DNA from: Vitellaria paradoxa
Taxonomy: Eukaryota; Streptophyta; Magnoliopsida; Ericales; Sapotaceae
Assembly (NCBI GenBank): GCA_019916065.1
Contig: CM034242.1
Span: 8,562,879-8,626,878, forward strand
Reading direction: 5' to 3'
DNA length: 64,000 nt
Position numbers and translations under genes: made by a program. Shown here in pieces: positions 1-13,400 of this stretch. Position 1 is the stretch's first letter. Every line of letters begins with the position of its first letter. Below the pieces are notes generated by a model that was not told the DNA's origin, did no database searches, and was given only the letters and a program-made list of their open reading frames with translations.

Positions 1-300
1 TACTGATGAGATATGAAAGAAGGAGGGGTAAAATAAAAATACTTAAATTTTTTGTTAGTTTAAAATTTTATGTTAAGTTTTAATAACTGATTTTATCCAA
101 AAGGGAGTCAATATTAATAATATTTCAAAATAATAGAGTCAAATATAACTTTTAAATATTGTAAGTGCTAAGTATAGTTATCAAATGTTAAGAAGAGCTA
201 GGTATAATTTACCCAAAAAAAAAAGGTAAAAGTTGAAGAAATATTGGCAAAGCATCGACCGAAAAAATTGGAGAAAATTGATTTTTTTTTCGTTTTTTTG

Positions 301-469
301 GTGAACTAAACAGCCTTTATCTAAACTTAGATGTAAGAGAAATATTAAAAATTTTTTAAAATCTTTAAAAATTATTTTTAACTTTTTATTTCACTGTACA
401 AATTACGAATCTATAAATCATCTCAAATTATCTCACTTTATCTCAATTATTGTCACTCCAAAAGCCCCC
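301..469. repeat. MITE-like repeat, family B
   Basis: Contains the family B core CACTGTACAAATTACGAA followed by several TCTCA motifs, flanked by runs of AAATTTTTAAAA and ending near CACTCCAAAAG. The same layout recurs at several places in the first 18 kb. No terminal duplication could be fixed. Confidence 0.55.
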
Positions 470-770
470 TAAATTAATCAATAAGAATTAGCTTTTTACT
501 TTTATAATTTTATATTCTTTTTTAACTCTTCTTGTAAAAATTAATATTTTTTAATTCTTCAAATAATATGTAATTAGAGTATTTGGAGTTAAAAAATTTT
601 GTATAAATTTTAAAAATTTACAATCTTCTAATTTATGTAATTAATAAAAAATTTAAATTTTATAAAAATATATAAAACTCCAAACAAGCGTAATATTACA
701 TGACAATATTTATTGTGCATCCCCCTTAACCGTGTGCTAAACACGCACTCTAATTCATGCATTGCTGTTG

Positions 771-938
771 GGTGTGTTTAGAGTTGTATAAAAGTATATA
801 AAATAAAATAAAATTATAAAAGTAAATGTCTCGTAATTCGTGCAATAAGTGAAGAATTTAAATTTTACTGTCTCGTTATTCATATTTGTAGAGATTTGTA
901 AGATTTTATTTTATTTTATTTAACTCCAAACGGAGCCC
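771..938 (+). repeat. MITE-like repeat, family A
   Basis: Starts GGTGTGTTTAGAGTTGTATA and ends AACTCCAAACGGAGCCC. Interior carries TGTCTCGTAATTCGTGCAAT and a second CTCGTTATTCATATTTGTA. The two ends are imperfect inverted repeats (GTTTAGAGTT / AACTCCAAAC). Closely matching copies lie at 4,098 and 20,503. Confidence 0.6.
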
Positions 939-989
939 ATCTCAAGGCAACACGTGGACAGCATAGTTCTTACAAACTCCAAAACAATA

Positions 990-1245
990 CGCTCCATTTG
1001 ACTTGTTACAAACTTCTAAAAGTTTCTAAAATTTTTTAAAAATTTTTAAAAATTATTTATTTTTTATCTCATTCCACAAATTACAAACTCACAATTTATC
1101 TCATTTAAAAGTGTGTTTAGAGTGACAAAAAGACAAATAAAATAAGATAATTTAAGATATTTTATGAATCCGTAATTCATGTAAAAAATTAAAAATAAGT
1201 AATTTTTTTAATTTTTTAAAATTTTCACTATTTTTTATTACGTCT
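990..1245. repeat. Two adjoining family B repeats in opposite orientation
   Basis: The first half (to about 1,114) has ACAAATTACAAACTCACAAT then TCTCATTT. The second starts GTGTGTTTAGAGTGACAAAA near 1,111 and carries the reverse layout. Together they form a head-to-head pair around 1,110. Confidence 0.45.
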
Positions 1246-1662
1246 CAAGTCATGTATCTTTTTCCTCATCAAATATTTATATTTTCCTATACTTTTTTAC
1301 CGCTCAAATGCTACCAAAGTCAAGACCTGTTTCTCACACGCAATAAACACGCATTTCATTTAGAACAGCAAGTGTGTGGCTCGAATCACCTTTAAAATTG
1401 AAATAAACTATAATTAATTCATTCATTCGTACAATTATATCTTTGATGGTGTTTTCAACTGATAAAGACAAACGAAAGAGAGGAAAGCAAGGCACTCTAA
1501 AGGGCCCGCAAGCCCTGCAAAGAAAGAAAAGAACTTTAGTATTAATAAATAAATAACTAATTAATTAAAAGAATAAAAAAGTGAAAAGTGAAAGTGAAAC
1601 GGCATCCCCCAGGAGCCTTGGTCGGCGTTTCACATTCTGCGACATGTCCGGCGAAAATGAGA

Positions 1663-1672
1663 CACACGTGTG
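1663..1672. promoter_or_regulatory. CACACGTGTG palindrome (G-box core)
   Basis: A perfect 10-bp palindrome containing CACGTG. Another ACGT-core motif (ATACGTGGCC) lies about 30 bp downstream, in an unusually GC-rich patch. bZIP and bHLH factors bind such sites, but no gene starts close by, so function is unproven. Confidence 0.3.
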
Positions 1673-4097
1673 CCAGTTCCATTCTTCCATTTGGATACGT
1701 GGCCGTCGTCCAGTCCATTTTCTAATAAAATTCTAAACGTAAACTAGCATAATGACCCCGACATTACCGGGATTTTGTTTATAATAAATATAACTTTGTA
1801 TATATTCAAAATAAGGTTTTTTTTAATAAATTTAACTTTATATATATATATATATCTATATTAAAATTATACATATACAAATATAAAATAATATTTAATT
1901 TAACAAACATGTTGTGTTTAAACATTTTTTAAAAAATTAGGATTTTATCGTGCTTGAGGACATGAAACTATAATTTTGACTGTAAAAATCTGAACAAAAT
2001 TACGAGAAAAACTATAATAATAAATAGTAAAAATAAATATCACTAACCACCGTAAACTAAAGGTAACGTAAGTATGATACAAATAATGTAAAAGTGTTCG
2101 TATTTAAAAATTTAAATTTTATATACGCTAAAATTAAATTTTTTATTTAAATATTTGTTTTTAAGAAATTTAAAAAAAAAACTATAGTCTAAATATCACT
2201 CTATTTTTAAATAAAAAAAAACTTTAGTTGATTTTGTTTAATAGATATCCATACAATGTTTAATAAAAAGTGTAAAATTTTGTTATTTGTTACAAATATT
2301 ATCAGACTTTTAAAAATATTAATTTAAAAATTTTATAAAAAATATTTAAACAAAAAAAGAAAGAGTGATAGAGAGCGTTTTCATGTGAAGTAGTCGAAAT
2401 GACAATCAAATTGGAATGAAAACTAATTAATTCCAGTTATTAATAAATTCAATAATTAAAAATATTTCAAATTCAAAATTTGAGCTTACTTATTATATAG
2501 ATTTCAAATACCTAGTTTATAACAAAATAATTTACTATAGACTTATAAAAAAAAAAAGTGTGATATATGTCGGTACCCAAACACAAAATAAAACGCAAAA
2601 ATAAAAATGCCACAAGAGTCGAACCGTCAATAATTCTTCAAATACTTCTAACTACATTAAAACGATCCAATACAAATGTATAAAAATAACATAAAAAAAA
2701 AAAAAAACACGATATATGTTGATCCTCCAAACAAAAATAAAATACAAAAAAATAAATATGTGTCAAATTACAAACAATCAATTATTTTTTTTAATATAAC
2801 AATAACATTAGTATCTAAAAAATAAAAACTCAAAACACGTGTGTCAACTTATAGTAAGATCATGTGTCACTTTTGTATAAATCCCTCTCATATTAAGACA
2901 TTTGCAGAATGTTCATATTTTGGTGTGAATTTTTATAATATATTAAATTTTCTGACAAATGATGAATAAGTAGATGTAAAATGTAGAATAATATAAAAAT
3001 ACCTTTAACAATAATTAGAAAAAAAATTAAGATAAAACAAAGAAAACACACATCATAAAAAAAAACAAAAACAAAAACAAGCACACTACGTGTTACCCTC
3101 TCCTCACTCCCTCACATGAAACAAAGTAAAAGCACGCGCACACAAAAATAAATAAATAAATAAAAATAAAAATAAAAAACAAGTAAACTGCCACATGTTA
3201 CCATCGCTTCACCTCCTTACATTTTGGTATATTGGTATAGATTATATCCGGTGCTTTGTTACAGTTTTTGTAATAAATTTACATACATGATGAATGAAAA
3301 ATAAATATATATAAAATGTAATGCAATATTTAACGTAAAAATATGTAATTTTTAAACATGTTAAATAAAAATCTAATAATAAAATAATTCGTTATAAATT
3401 TATAAAAATTTAAAATTAATAAATCTTCAAACTTATGAGCATGATCTAATTTTTTAATAAACTTTAAGAGAGATCAATTTTAGTTTAGTTTACTCAAATT
3501 TTAATTATATTAAAAAAAATAAGGATAAAAATGACACAAAGTTGAAGTGAATGTAGCCTCTTCAATTTTTTTTCCTCGGATGCTGCAATAAATTCAACCC
3601 AATTACAGTGCCGTTAAAATTGTCAAATGGTGAAAGTGAATTCGGGCCGTTCAAATTTCAACAACTTTCACAAAACGTCAAACTACTGTCTCCAAGTGAA
3701 GTTCACCCATCAAACAGGAAAAGGGAGGGGGGGGGGGCTACTGCCAGCTTTATCGCGTCTAGTGTTTAAATTATTGAATTTAAAATTTAATAGTTTGAAT
3801 TTATAAAAATATTTTTTAATCAAAATAAATTTATTTAAATTATTAAATTTTAATTTAATAATTCAAGAAGTTAAGTCACAATATTACTATTAAACTCGAT
3901 ATCAGCCCCTCAAAATATCATCAAATGACTGGATTTGGAAGAAATGGGATAGTAAGTTATATTAGTTCGACGACTTGTGATTGAATTGTTAAATTAAAAT
4001 TTAACGGTTTAAATATATTCATATTTTTTTAAATTAAAAAATTTTAAAGATATTTAGATTATTAAATTTTCATCCAACGATCCTTACTTTGATATTG

Positions 4098-4250
4098 AGT
4101 ATGTTTAAAATTGTATGAAATTGTATAAAATTATAAAAGTTAATATCTCATATTTTGTGTAATAAGTAGAGATTTAAATTTTATTATCTCGCAATTTATG
4201 TTTGTAAAAATTTATAAAATTTTTTATTTTTTTTAACTCCAAACGTGGTC
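4098..4250 (+). repeat. MITE-like repeat, family A
   Basis: Same order of motifs as the 771-938 copy: GTTTAAAATTGTAT start, internal ATCTCATATTTTGTGTAATA and ATCTCGCAATTTATGTTTGT, and AACTCCAAACGTGG end. More diverged than the copy at 20,503. Confidence 0.55.
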
Positions 4251-5200
4251 ATTATCAAGCTGGCATAGAAACCTTTTTCAAAAGGCTACTCAAGTCTCCG
4301 ACCATTGTCATTGAAATGTAATTTTTGTACTAACTTTTAATTGTTTTCAATTATTTTTTTTAATTTTAATTTTATCTTGCTTGTTTTTAGCCTAAAGAAA
4401 AACTAAAAGCAAGCAAGCAAAAAAAAAAAAAAAATTACTGAAAAAAAAAATCCTTCTGACAAGGTATACATAAAATAAAAATTAGTTATGAAGTTTAAGC
4501 GATTAGTACGTCAACTAATTAGATTGACATATTATTTTACTAGTATTTAATATATATAAATATATTTAAGAATTGAATGGCAATATAAATTAAAAGACTA
4601 AATTATATTTTTTTACATAAAAAATTTAAATAATGACAAAAACTTTATTAATTTACATCTTGCCAAAAAAAAAAAGTAATTTGTAAAATTTTTAAATACC
4701 ATATTAAATATCCAAAGCTTGAATTCCCAAAATTGACAAATAAGAACATTCTAATTCTAATAAAATACTAACTAAACATGAGAATTTCTATTAATCATAA
4801 AATTCTACGTGCGTACAAATTAATTCTTTATTATTATTTTTTTTAATATAAGAAAATATATTTTTTAAAAGTATTTTTACATTAAAATAAATAAAATTAT
4901 AATTTAATAATTTTACATTAAAATAAAGAAAGTATTGGTTTAAGAATTTAATTTTAGCATTTCTCACGTTGATCATCGTCCGATTTCGAACCCCGAGATT
5001 CTTTGTAACTATCATACGAAACGGACTCAGAAATATATTAACTTACCTGGTCGGTTTGATTTAGCTTTTTATGGACACTTGGCAGCCGTCGTAATTGACT
5101 AATCCGACCTTCATTAAACAATAAACACTTCCCCTTTCTAGATGAAGTGGAGGGTAATATCAAACTTCAAACTCACATTATTTATACAAAAATAGATTAA

Positions 5201-5356
5201 GTTTCATTTAGAGTAACAACAAATTCTGAAAAATAATGAAAATATTAAAAAATTTTGAAAGTTATTTATTTTTTTATTTTATTGTACAAATTACGAACTC
5301 ACAATTTATCTCCATTTATCTCATTTTATTTTACTTTTTGTCATTTTAAACGTATC
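5201..5356. repeat. MITE-like repeat, family B
   Basis: Begins GTTTCATTTAGAGTAACAA, has TGTACAAATTACGAACTCAC followed by two TCTC-type motifs, and ends TTTGTCATTTTAAACG. Clearest copy of family B. Confidence 0.6.
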
Positions 5357-5497
5357 CTAATAAAAGAAATGAAACAGTTGACAAATTTAGTGAAAATATA
5401 AAAATAAAACATATATAAACATCATTCATAATAATTAAAAGTTATACTTTAACCATAAAATAACTTTTACCCAATTGTATGAAGGGAAAAAATAAAA

Positions 5498-5534
5498 GAC
5501 GACGACGACGACGACAATAATAATAATAATAATT
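5498..5534. repeat. Compound microsatellite (GAC)n-(AAT)n
   Basis: Six GAC units pass directly into about six AAT units. The compound structure is seen directly. Confidence 0.9.
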
Positions 5535-7377
5535 GACAATAAAACTATTTATATGTTAACAAAAATACTTCAACGAATTCTCGTAAAAAAGTTGTTAATA
5601 ATTGTGATTAAATCAACATTAAATTAGCACATAAAATAATGGAGTTTATTTTACTTAAATCCTTGTGATTTCTACTTTGTGCAACTAAATTTAATAGGTT
5701 TCATAAAAGTGAACTTAAACCCCTTAATATTTGTATTATATTCAATCCAACCATCTTTGTTATTTTTTTTTTATCGAAAAAGTAACTATGAATTAATTTA
5801 ATATTATGGAATTACTTTTTTATACGCTTAGTAGTGATGAAAATTATTTATATTATGATATCATGTATCTTTTATTATAAAAATTATGTTAAAATTAATT
5901 TTTTTTTTTGTAAATCTCATTTTTTATTACTCATTCTTTAAATTATTATGCTTCACATGAATACTTTACTAGTTATACATGTGTAATATTATATAATAGT
6001 AACTATGTCTGAAAACATATAAATATAACATATAAAGTACTACCAATTTTATTTTCTTCTTTCCTTTTCACTTCATTTTCATTAATATTAAATAATAATA
6101 GTGTTGATACAAAATAAATTTGGGACACGTGACCTTGCCGAATATAGTAAAACTAGATTCTTGGCATTCCATCGAGTACGTTATGAAAGTGTTCGGTGTT
6201 GATGTAGTAATTGAGAATCACTGTAATTGGGCCCCACTCATTGACAATGAGACTCTAACTATAAATACTCAATGGTAATAAATAAACTAAATTTATTACT
6301 TAAAAGTTAATCAAGTTAATTTGTTTCATTACAAGTGACAGACAAATAAAATAGGTGGACAGTTCTAGAGTTGTATTCCGTCTATTCAGACATCTCAATC
6401 GCCCACGCGTATTTTATGCAAAGTGAAGCCATTAAATGAGAAGTGAAAAGATATTTAAAGAAAAAGTGAGAAGAGTATATCAGATGATATAATTACAATA
6501 TGATTTTTTATATGTTAATTTATTCATTTTACCTTACTATAAATATAATACTTTGTTTCGAAATTTAAGTACGCTCACTGTTGTCAACTTACTGCTTCAC
6601 ATTCCTTAATTCTCTCAAAACCTTTGCTGACTTAAACATTGGAGAATTTTCTGGTCAGCGACCCCTTCTTCGACCGTAACCCCTATTTATTTTGTGCTCG
6701 ACAAGTCGATAATCGAATTTCCGATTGACGTAGTAAGCAGTTCTGGCAGTAATTTTTTATTGCCAAACAAATGGAATAAATTTATTCTCAATTTTATTTT
6801 TCATGATTTTTTTATTAACAATAAGAATATAAAAGTGATCTCATAGTATTAAATTGTTCAATCATTATTTTTTTGATAAAAATTCTAACAGATTAGTGTC
6901 TAAGTAAATGTAATACAAATTATCATAAGTCTCATTAGTCTAAATGCACATTTATAAAACATGTTAAATTTAAGTGGATAAAAATAAAACCAAATTAGTA
7001 TAGGTGAAATAAACCCAAAAGAAAAACTAAGGCATAGTCTGGTAACCAAAAAAATTATTTTATTTTGTTCCCAAACTAGCCTTATTTTTTTTAAAAGTTT
7101 ATTTAAGTTATTTTTTTTTCTTGGGAAAGGAAAAAGTTAACATTAGTAGTTAACTTTTTAATTTTTTTTTTATTTGACATTTTTGTCTCTTATAGTTTAA
7201 AAAAATTTAAAATGTAATAAAATAATTTTAAATAAAATTAAAAAATTCAGTAGCTGAAAGTTGAACCCAATCAGAGCTAAGTGTCTTATCTTTAACTAGG
7301 AGGGGAGAAGGCCCAAAGGGGAGCGAAGATGGTTTGAGGAGTTGGGGTGAATTGTAATTTACTCGTTTGCATTAAGC

Positions 7378-7530
7378 GGGTGTTTGGAGGTTCAAAAAAC
7401 TTAAAAAAATTTAAAAGTTTGAGTTGATATGATGTAAAAATAATATGTGATAAAATTTGATTGGAGAAATTTTAAAATTTTTAAAATTTTTTAAAATTTT
7501 TAAAATTTTTTTGAAATACCAAACGTACTC
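7378..7530 (+). repeat. MITE-like repeat, family C
   Basis: Starts GGGTGTTTGGAGGTTC and ends ATACCAAACGTACTC, giving short inverted ends. Interior has GATATGATGTAAAAATAATA and GTGATAAAATTTGATTGG, shared with copies at 15,927 and 20,248. Confidence 0.5.
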
Positions 7531-7761
7531 TAAATAGAATTTGGAGGCATTAAAGCGAAACCTTAGCCCCGAAGTTATTGAATTTTATCATTGTACAAAT
7601 CTCAACGTCAGCATCCGATCCCACGGACGAGATGCCAAGAGTGAAGCTACGGGTCAATTGCTCGGCATTTTAAGATGAATCCGCCAGGTTGTGTCATCTT
7701 ATTAAGATGACGTCGTATAATAAATTAATAAAAATTATAAAAATTTTCAATATTCACTTTA

Positions 7762-7889
7762 AGGATTTATTTGAAGTGATAAAAAATGAGATAATTTATG
7801 AATTTACAATTCGTACAGTGAAATAAAAGTAAGTAATTTTTAAAAATTTTTTGAGATTTTCAGAATTTTTTATCAAACCAAACGCAGTC
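7762..7889. repeat. MITE-like repeat, family B, reverse layout
   Basis: Carries ATGAGATAATTTATGAAT and ACAATTCGTACAGTGAAATA, the reverse complement layout of the family B core, and ends ATCAAACCAAACGCAGTC. Confidence 0.55.
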
Positions 7890-8539
7890 TAAATTTAGGC
7901 ATCTTTGCCTTACTAAAAATTAACAAAAATCTCTAAAAATCTCTAAAACTTTATAACATATTTTGGTCAACTCGTATTTTGTGAAATATCTATAAGTTTC
8001 TATATAAATCTACATGTCCCAACAATTTTTTACAAACTCCAGTAACTTTTTCACAAACTCTAATAACTTTTTAACAAATTTCAACAAATCTTATATAAAT
8101 CTATGATAACGAACCGAAAAATCGTTCTTATGGTTTCACTCTCCAACTTTTCCACACAAAAGTTAAAAGGTTCAACAACTTTCAAAAAAATTCTGACATA
8201 AATGTTTGGGAACGAATCTAAAAAACAGTTTTTACGGTTTCTCTCTCCAACTTTTTTTTCACAAAAGTCTAAAAGTTTAACAACTTTCAAAAAAATTATG
8301 ATATAAATTCGTAAGAATTGATTTAAAAAACCATTCTTACAGTTTATCTCTCAAACTTTTTACTACAAAAGTTATACTATTATCTCCAAAAAAACGTAAT
8401 TTGAGTTAAAAATGATAAACAGCAAAAGTTATCTAAAACTACATTTTTTTTTCTTTTTTTTACCACTCGGAACACTAGTCTCGGTTTGGAATCAAAATTT
8501 TTAATATCTTTTTCAAAAAAGTTAATACATGCACATTAA

Positions 8540-8710
8540 CATTAACATTCACATGTATTTGATAAAAAATTAAAATTTTTAGTAATTTTATAAAAATTTC
8601 AGTCACTTTTGGTTATTTGATAAAACATTAGACAAAATTTTAAGAATTTTTGGTTGTTAGATAAAATATTTTTAAATATTTTTAATAACTTTTAAGGGGT
8701 TGACAGGTGT
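8540..8710. repeat. Decayed minisatellite, unit about 55-65 bp
   Basis: Repeated phrases of the type TATTTGATAAAA ... TTTTTAGTAATTTT ... AACTTTT recur in tandem with drift. Related arrays are at about 11,540-11,690 and 13,195-13,400. Confidence 0.4.
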
Positions 8711-10458
8711 CAAAAAAATAGAAGAACAGTTATTAAAAAATTTTCTTTTTTAAAATTCTAAGCGTGCCCTTACTTATATTAATTAGTTACAACAATTATA
8801 TTATAATAAAAGATTTTCACATAGGTTATGAGTACGGTTTACCTATCTAGCTCGTGAATCAATATAATATTCTTAATTAGGATTTAATTACAATAGTCGA
8901 ATCTTGCAGGTAGGTGGCGTTTTCGTTGATTATTATTATTATTATTTCTTCGTCAATTGGTACCCGAACATTTGGAGCCAATCATAGCCGTCATTCCGTT
9001 TCAAACATTATTATTGGCTTCCGATCCAACGGCCCCCAAGATACGGGGTGTATAACGAGATAAGATTAATTAAAACTTATTAATTTATATATTTTTTTTA
9101 ATTAAATTTTATTATATATCATTTTTATATTAAAATTTTATACTTTTTCGATAACTTTTTTTACCAAATTTTTACCAACTAAAACACTCCACAGGTTGGC
9201 TTGAAATTGAATGCAGCCTGCCGGAGATAATTGGAATTGCTCAGCAGTTTTTTTATTGTTTCATAATACTGAGTGAGACGTGGCGTTCATGCCATGAGTT
9301 GATACCACGTGGCATGATTTGGGTTCACTGTGTCACAGGTGCCTGGAAGTGGCAGTAAACCTGCCGAAACTTTGGGCGTGGGGAACGAGACAGTGGGAAA
9401 AAAAAAAAAAAAAAAAACAGTTTTAAAAACCTCAGAACGTGAGCTCATAAGACCACCGCTTTTACGTCAAGTCATTAAACTTTTACGGCATTAAAGTACT
9501 TAAAAAAATACAATAAAAATATAAAAACTTAATATAAAAATAATACGTAATAAAATATAATAAAAATTATAACTTTTGATCAATTAACACCCACAAAAAG
9601 AGATTTGTTTTTGTAAAACTGCCAATTGAATAACATAAAATTTTGAATTATTAAATTAAAATTTAAACTTATTTATTTATTTTTTACTTTTAAAAAAATA
9701 TAAATATAACTAGACTCGATGCGACTTGAAGACGGGTCAACTCTTGGTCAGTCTGGACTATGGAATATTGTGTTTGATAAATTTATATTTTTTATTTTAA
9801 TTTTTAGAAATTAAAATTAAATAAAGATAAAAAAAAATTCAAAATTATTTTTGATAATTTTAATACAAAATTAATGTTTTTCTTTTTTTTAATTGCTTTT
9901 CACATTTCAATGCGCCATCAAATCATATATCTATAGTTTATTTGCATTTTTACAGTCCTTTTTATTTTAGATATAATCATCATCGAAAAAATTTTATAAT
10001 TGTAAAATAAATTTTCAGCATACTTTCAAAAATATTTATCAAAATCAATTTTTAAAATCAATAACAAACAAATCTCAGTGCCCATTCTCCACTCCTTTTA
10101 CCCTGGTCCCAGGATTCGGTCTTGTAATTGTTGGCAAAACTTCTAAGGATTAATCTGTTTTATACTTTTTGAAAATAAGAAAAAATTATTATACTAAAAA
10201 ATTTAACTACAAAAATGAGCCAAAGATGATGTTGTAGTGGTGCTATTGTAGTTGTAGTATTTTACAATATTGTTTATAATAATATAGGCACAGTAAAATC
10301 AAATCATCCTAATTATAAATTCTGATTGTATATCATTATTTTTATTTTTTAGAAGGCAAGGTATTAGAGAATTTTTTTATGTGGTGGATGGATAATATTT
10401 AAAAAAAATAATAAGTAAATAAGTTAGTGTTTGAATATGAATTCAAATTCATATTTAG

Positions 10459-10962
10459 GGTGCGTTTGGTGCACCAAAGTTTGGTGAAATTTTCTAAAAA
10501 TTTTTATAAAATTTTACACATTTCTGTTTTCTTAAAATTCAAAAAAACATTAATATCTTTTTACAAAAAAAGTGAATTCAGTTAATCAAATAGCAAAAAT
10601 TTTTTTGCCATTCTTACCATGGACTCTCAAGTTACCGAATGACATCCACTTTAACTTTTTTTGTGGCGTTTTTAAAACCGTTCTAACGGATTATAGAAAC
10701 CGTTCCGACGGAATCGTGCGGCCAATTTTCATCAAAACGGTTTCTAGAATCCGTTTGGACGAATTGTAGTGTAAAGAAGTCACGACTGTCTAAAATTTTG
10801 AATCTGTTCAAATGAAAATTTAATCTGTCGGAACGAAATTTTACTATTCATCTCCAAAAAAATACGGTTTGAAACGAGTGCACCGAATACAAAAAGTTTC
10901 CCTAAATCACATTTTATCTAATTTTTTCTCACTTTTCGGCGTGCCAAATGGACTCTTAAGGC
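10459..10962. mobile_element. Non-autonomous TIR element of about 500 bp
   Basis: Left end reads GTGCGTTTGGTGCACCAAAG. The reverse complement of the right end reads GAGTCCATTTGGCACGCCGA, an imperfect inverted repeat of about 20 bp. Inside lies a strong hairpin (10,687-10,704 against 10,736-10,753, one mismatch in 18). No transposase is present. Superfamily undetermined because no clear target duplication was seen. Confidence 0.5.
10687..10753. repeat. Internal hairpin of TIR element
   Basis: Arms CGGATTATAGAAACCGTT and AACGGTTTCTAGAATCCG pair over 18 bp with one mismatch, around a loop of about 31 nt. The segment is also rich in CCGTTC/GACGG motifs. Confidence 0.75.
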
Positions 10963-11097
10963 CTCGTTTAGTTTGTTGAAAAATAACAAAAAACTCTATA
11001 AATCTCTGTTAATTTTATATCACATCAATTTTTTTCTTTCACTGTACGCATTACGAACTCTCAATTTATCTCACTTTTTCTTACTCCAAACAAACCC
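10961..11097. repeat. MITE-like repeat, family B
   Basis: Starts GCCTCGTTTAGTTTGTTG, has CACTGTACGCATTACGAACT then TCTCAATTTATCTCAC, and ends TTACTCCAAACAAACCC. It abuts the TIR element on its left. Confidence 0.55.
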
Positions 11098-12464
11098 TAA
11101 ATTTCCTTAAATTGAGCAATCAAAAAAGAGCGGTAGGATGTCATGATCGTGTACATTGGAAAAAACTATAGGACCGATCTCATTGTAAAATTGCCCCATG
11201 GACAATGCAAACGAAACATGGCTCTTTTTCTAAACCAACAGGGCCATCACGTCACTACGATCAAGGGGCCATGAACTGCCGTGGGACCCACTTTGGACGG
11301 TTTTGAAATAGTGTGGGCCCACTCACGCTTGGAGTGTGGAATGGTGCGACAAAACGACAAAAGAATCTGGAACAAAGTGAAGCCCCCGGAGACGGCAACA
11401 CGCTTTTTTTTTAATGAGATTTACAAAAAAAAAAAAAAAAAAATTATACTTTTAGCCATTAGATAAAAAAAGACGATTAAAATTTAAAATATTAAAAAGA
11501 TAGATATAAAAAGAGCAGTGGAGCCGAGTCCTAAAATTTTTGATGTGTTTGTTAAAATAAATAAAATTTTTAATAATTTTTAGAAATTTTTAAGTGTTTG
11601 ATAAATTTTGATAATTTTTTGTAATTTTTTAGTAATTTTTTTATAACTTTTTATATATTTAGTTAAAATTTTAAAAAATTTTTGATTGAGTAAATGACTA
11701 TAATTAAACAAAAAAAAAAAGAAATTAGTCTTTTGTCAAACTTCCAACAAGTACTGATAAATTAATGAAAATTGGTTAAAGTAGCAAAAGTTAATAATTT
11801 CTGATCAGGTGGGTGGGTGGATCGGGTCGGGTAGGACTGACGTGATGTGTATTCAATGAGCGTGGTGTTCACGTTCTAGACTTTAATGGTCAAAATTGGC
11901 TATTTATTGTATAGACATGAAATTGTAGGGGCCGGTGTCGGATAGATTGTCTTCTCAGTTTAATTTCAACCGTCCAACATAAAGGATGTTGATGCGAATA
12001 ATATTGCTCTTTATTTTTTTTAGAGTTGGCTTGGGAACTAAAAATTAAAAAATTTTTTTAGTTTATTTTATTTTTATATAATTTTTTATTGAAAATTTAA
12101 TCTTTTTATTTAATAATTTCTATACATATTATTTGTATTTGTAAAAAAAAATTACAAAAAAATTAGGTACAAGTTGAAAAAACTTGTTCGAAATCAAATA
12201 ATTTATTTTTCGTGTAATTTTATGGTGAAAACATCTCCATTAAGTTTAATAGAAGACAATTTTTTTAAATAATTTCAAAATATATAATTAAATTTAATAT
12301 ATACAACATGTTATTTTTAAACAATTTCTGTCACTGATTTGCTAATGTATTCAAAGAAAAAATTATCTAATACTATATCTAATTTAATACATTATTTTAT
12401 AATATTACTTATTGAATTAATTTAACTCTTTAATTAAACGTAACAATAACATATTTGAATACAG

Positions 12465-12588
12465 GAATGTTTAAAGTGATAAAAAATTATAAAAATTAAT
12501 AAAATTTGTAATTTGTGTAATGAAAAATATAATAATTTTTAAAAATTTTTAATATATTTTTTAAATAATTTTAAAATTTCAAACGTAG
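12465..12588. repeat. MITE-like repeat, family B, reverse layout, diverged
   Basis: Begins AATGTTTAAAGTGATAAAA, has GTAATTTGTGTAATGAAAAA and ends AATTTCAAACGTAG. Divergent member recognised by end motifs and layout. Confidence 0.4.
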
Positions 12589-13194
12589 TTACAATAAAAA
12601 AATCATGTAAATATGTAGAAGCGGAGGGAGGTATTTGGTGATGAGATGGCTGAGTTAATTTTTTTTTTTACATTTCCCAATGCACCTTTATCCTTCCCTT
12701 TTTCTTACTTTTTTATTATTTATTTCTTTTTCTCCGTGCCATGCCACTCTTATGGACATTAGTATATTTTCACAATAAATTTGTTTTTTATTATTTTTTA
12801 AATTTTTTATAAATTATCATTGTTTTAATTGAAAATCAGTTCTTTTTTTTATTCGGTCTATTATTTAACATGAGAATGTCATCTTTATTATATACAATGA
12901 TCCACATACAATGTATAACGCATGCATTACATTAATAAAAGTCATAAATATTTTTTTATTAAACTTCAAAAATATTTTATTTTGTGTCATTTTTATAATT
13001 TCATATAAAAGTCATAAAAATTACAATTTATTTTTATTGAAGTGGAATAACTTTTTTTCTTTATTTTATAACTATGTAAAAACTAAAATCTCTATTTTTG
13101 CCACGTCTATTTCACACTCTAAAAAAAAACATTTGTATTCTATTAAGACTCCATTTAGAAGCTAAATTTTTAGTAATTTTTTGAAGAAGATGAT

Positions 13195-13400
13195 AAGTGA
13201 AATTTTTGTACGTTTAATAAAATAAATAAAAATTTATAGTAATTTTTGATAACTTTTAGGTGTTTGGTAAAACAAATGAAAGTTTTTAGTAATTTTACAT
13301 AACTTTTAGATATTTGATAAAATAAATAAATATTTTTAAGAAATTTTAGTAACTTTTAGGTGTTTGGTAAATATTTTAGTAACTTTTGAGGTAGATTAAA
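13195..13400 (+). repeat. Minisatellite, unit about 60 bp
   Basis: Three to four tandem units of the pattern GTGTTTGGTAAAACAAATGA ... TTTTTAGTAATTTT ... AACTTTTAG. Individual units differ by small indels. The unit starts with the same GTGTTTGG word that begins the MITE families. Confidence 0.55.

Noticed and set aside
4791..5015. 74-codon minus-strand frame in AT-rich spacer
   Set aside because: Composed of Asn/Lys/Tyr/Ile from AT-rich sequence. Same reason applies to the frames at 2,893, 8,081, 12,911 and 15,731.
5498..5534. Short-spaced repeats as a CRISPR array
   Set aside because: Plain microsatellite without spacers in a plant nuclear sequence.
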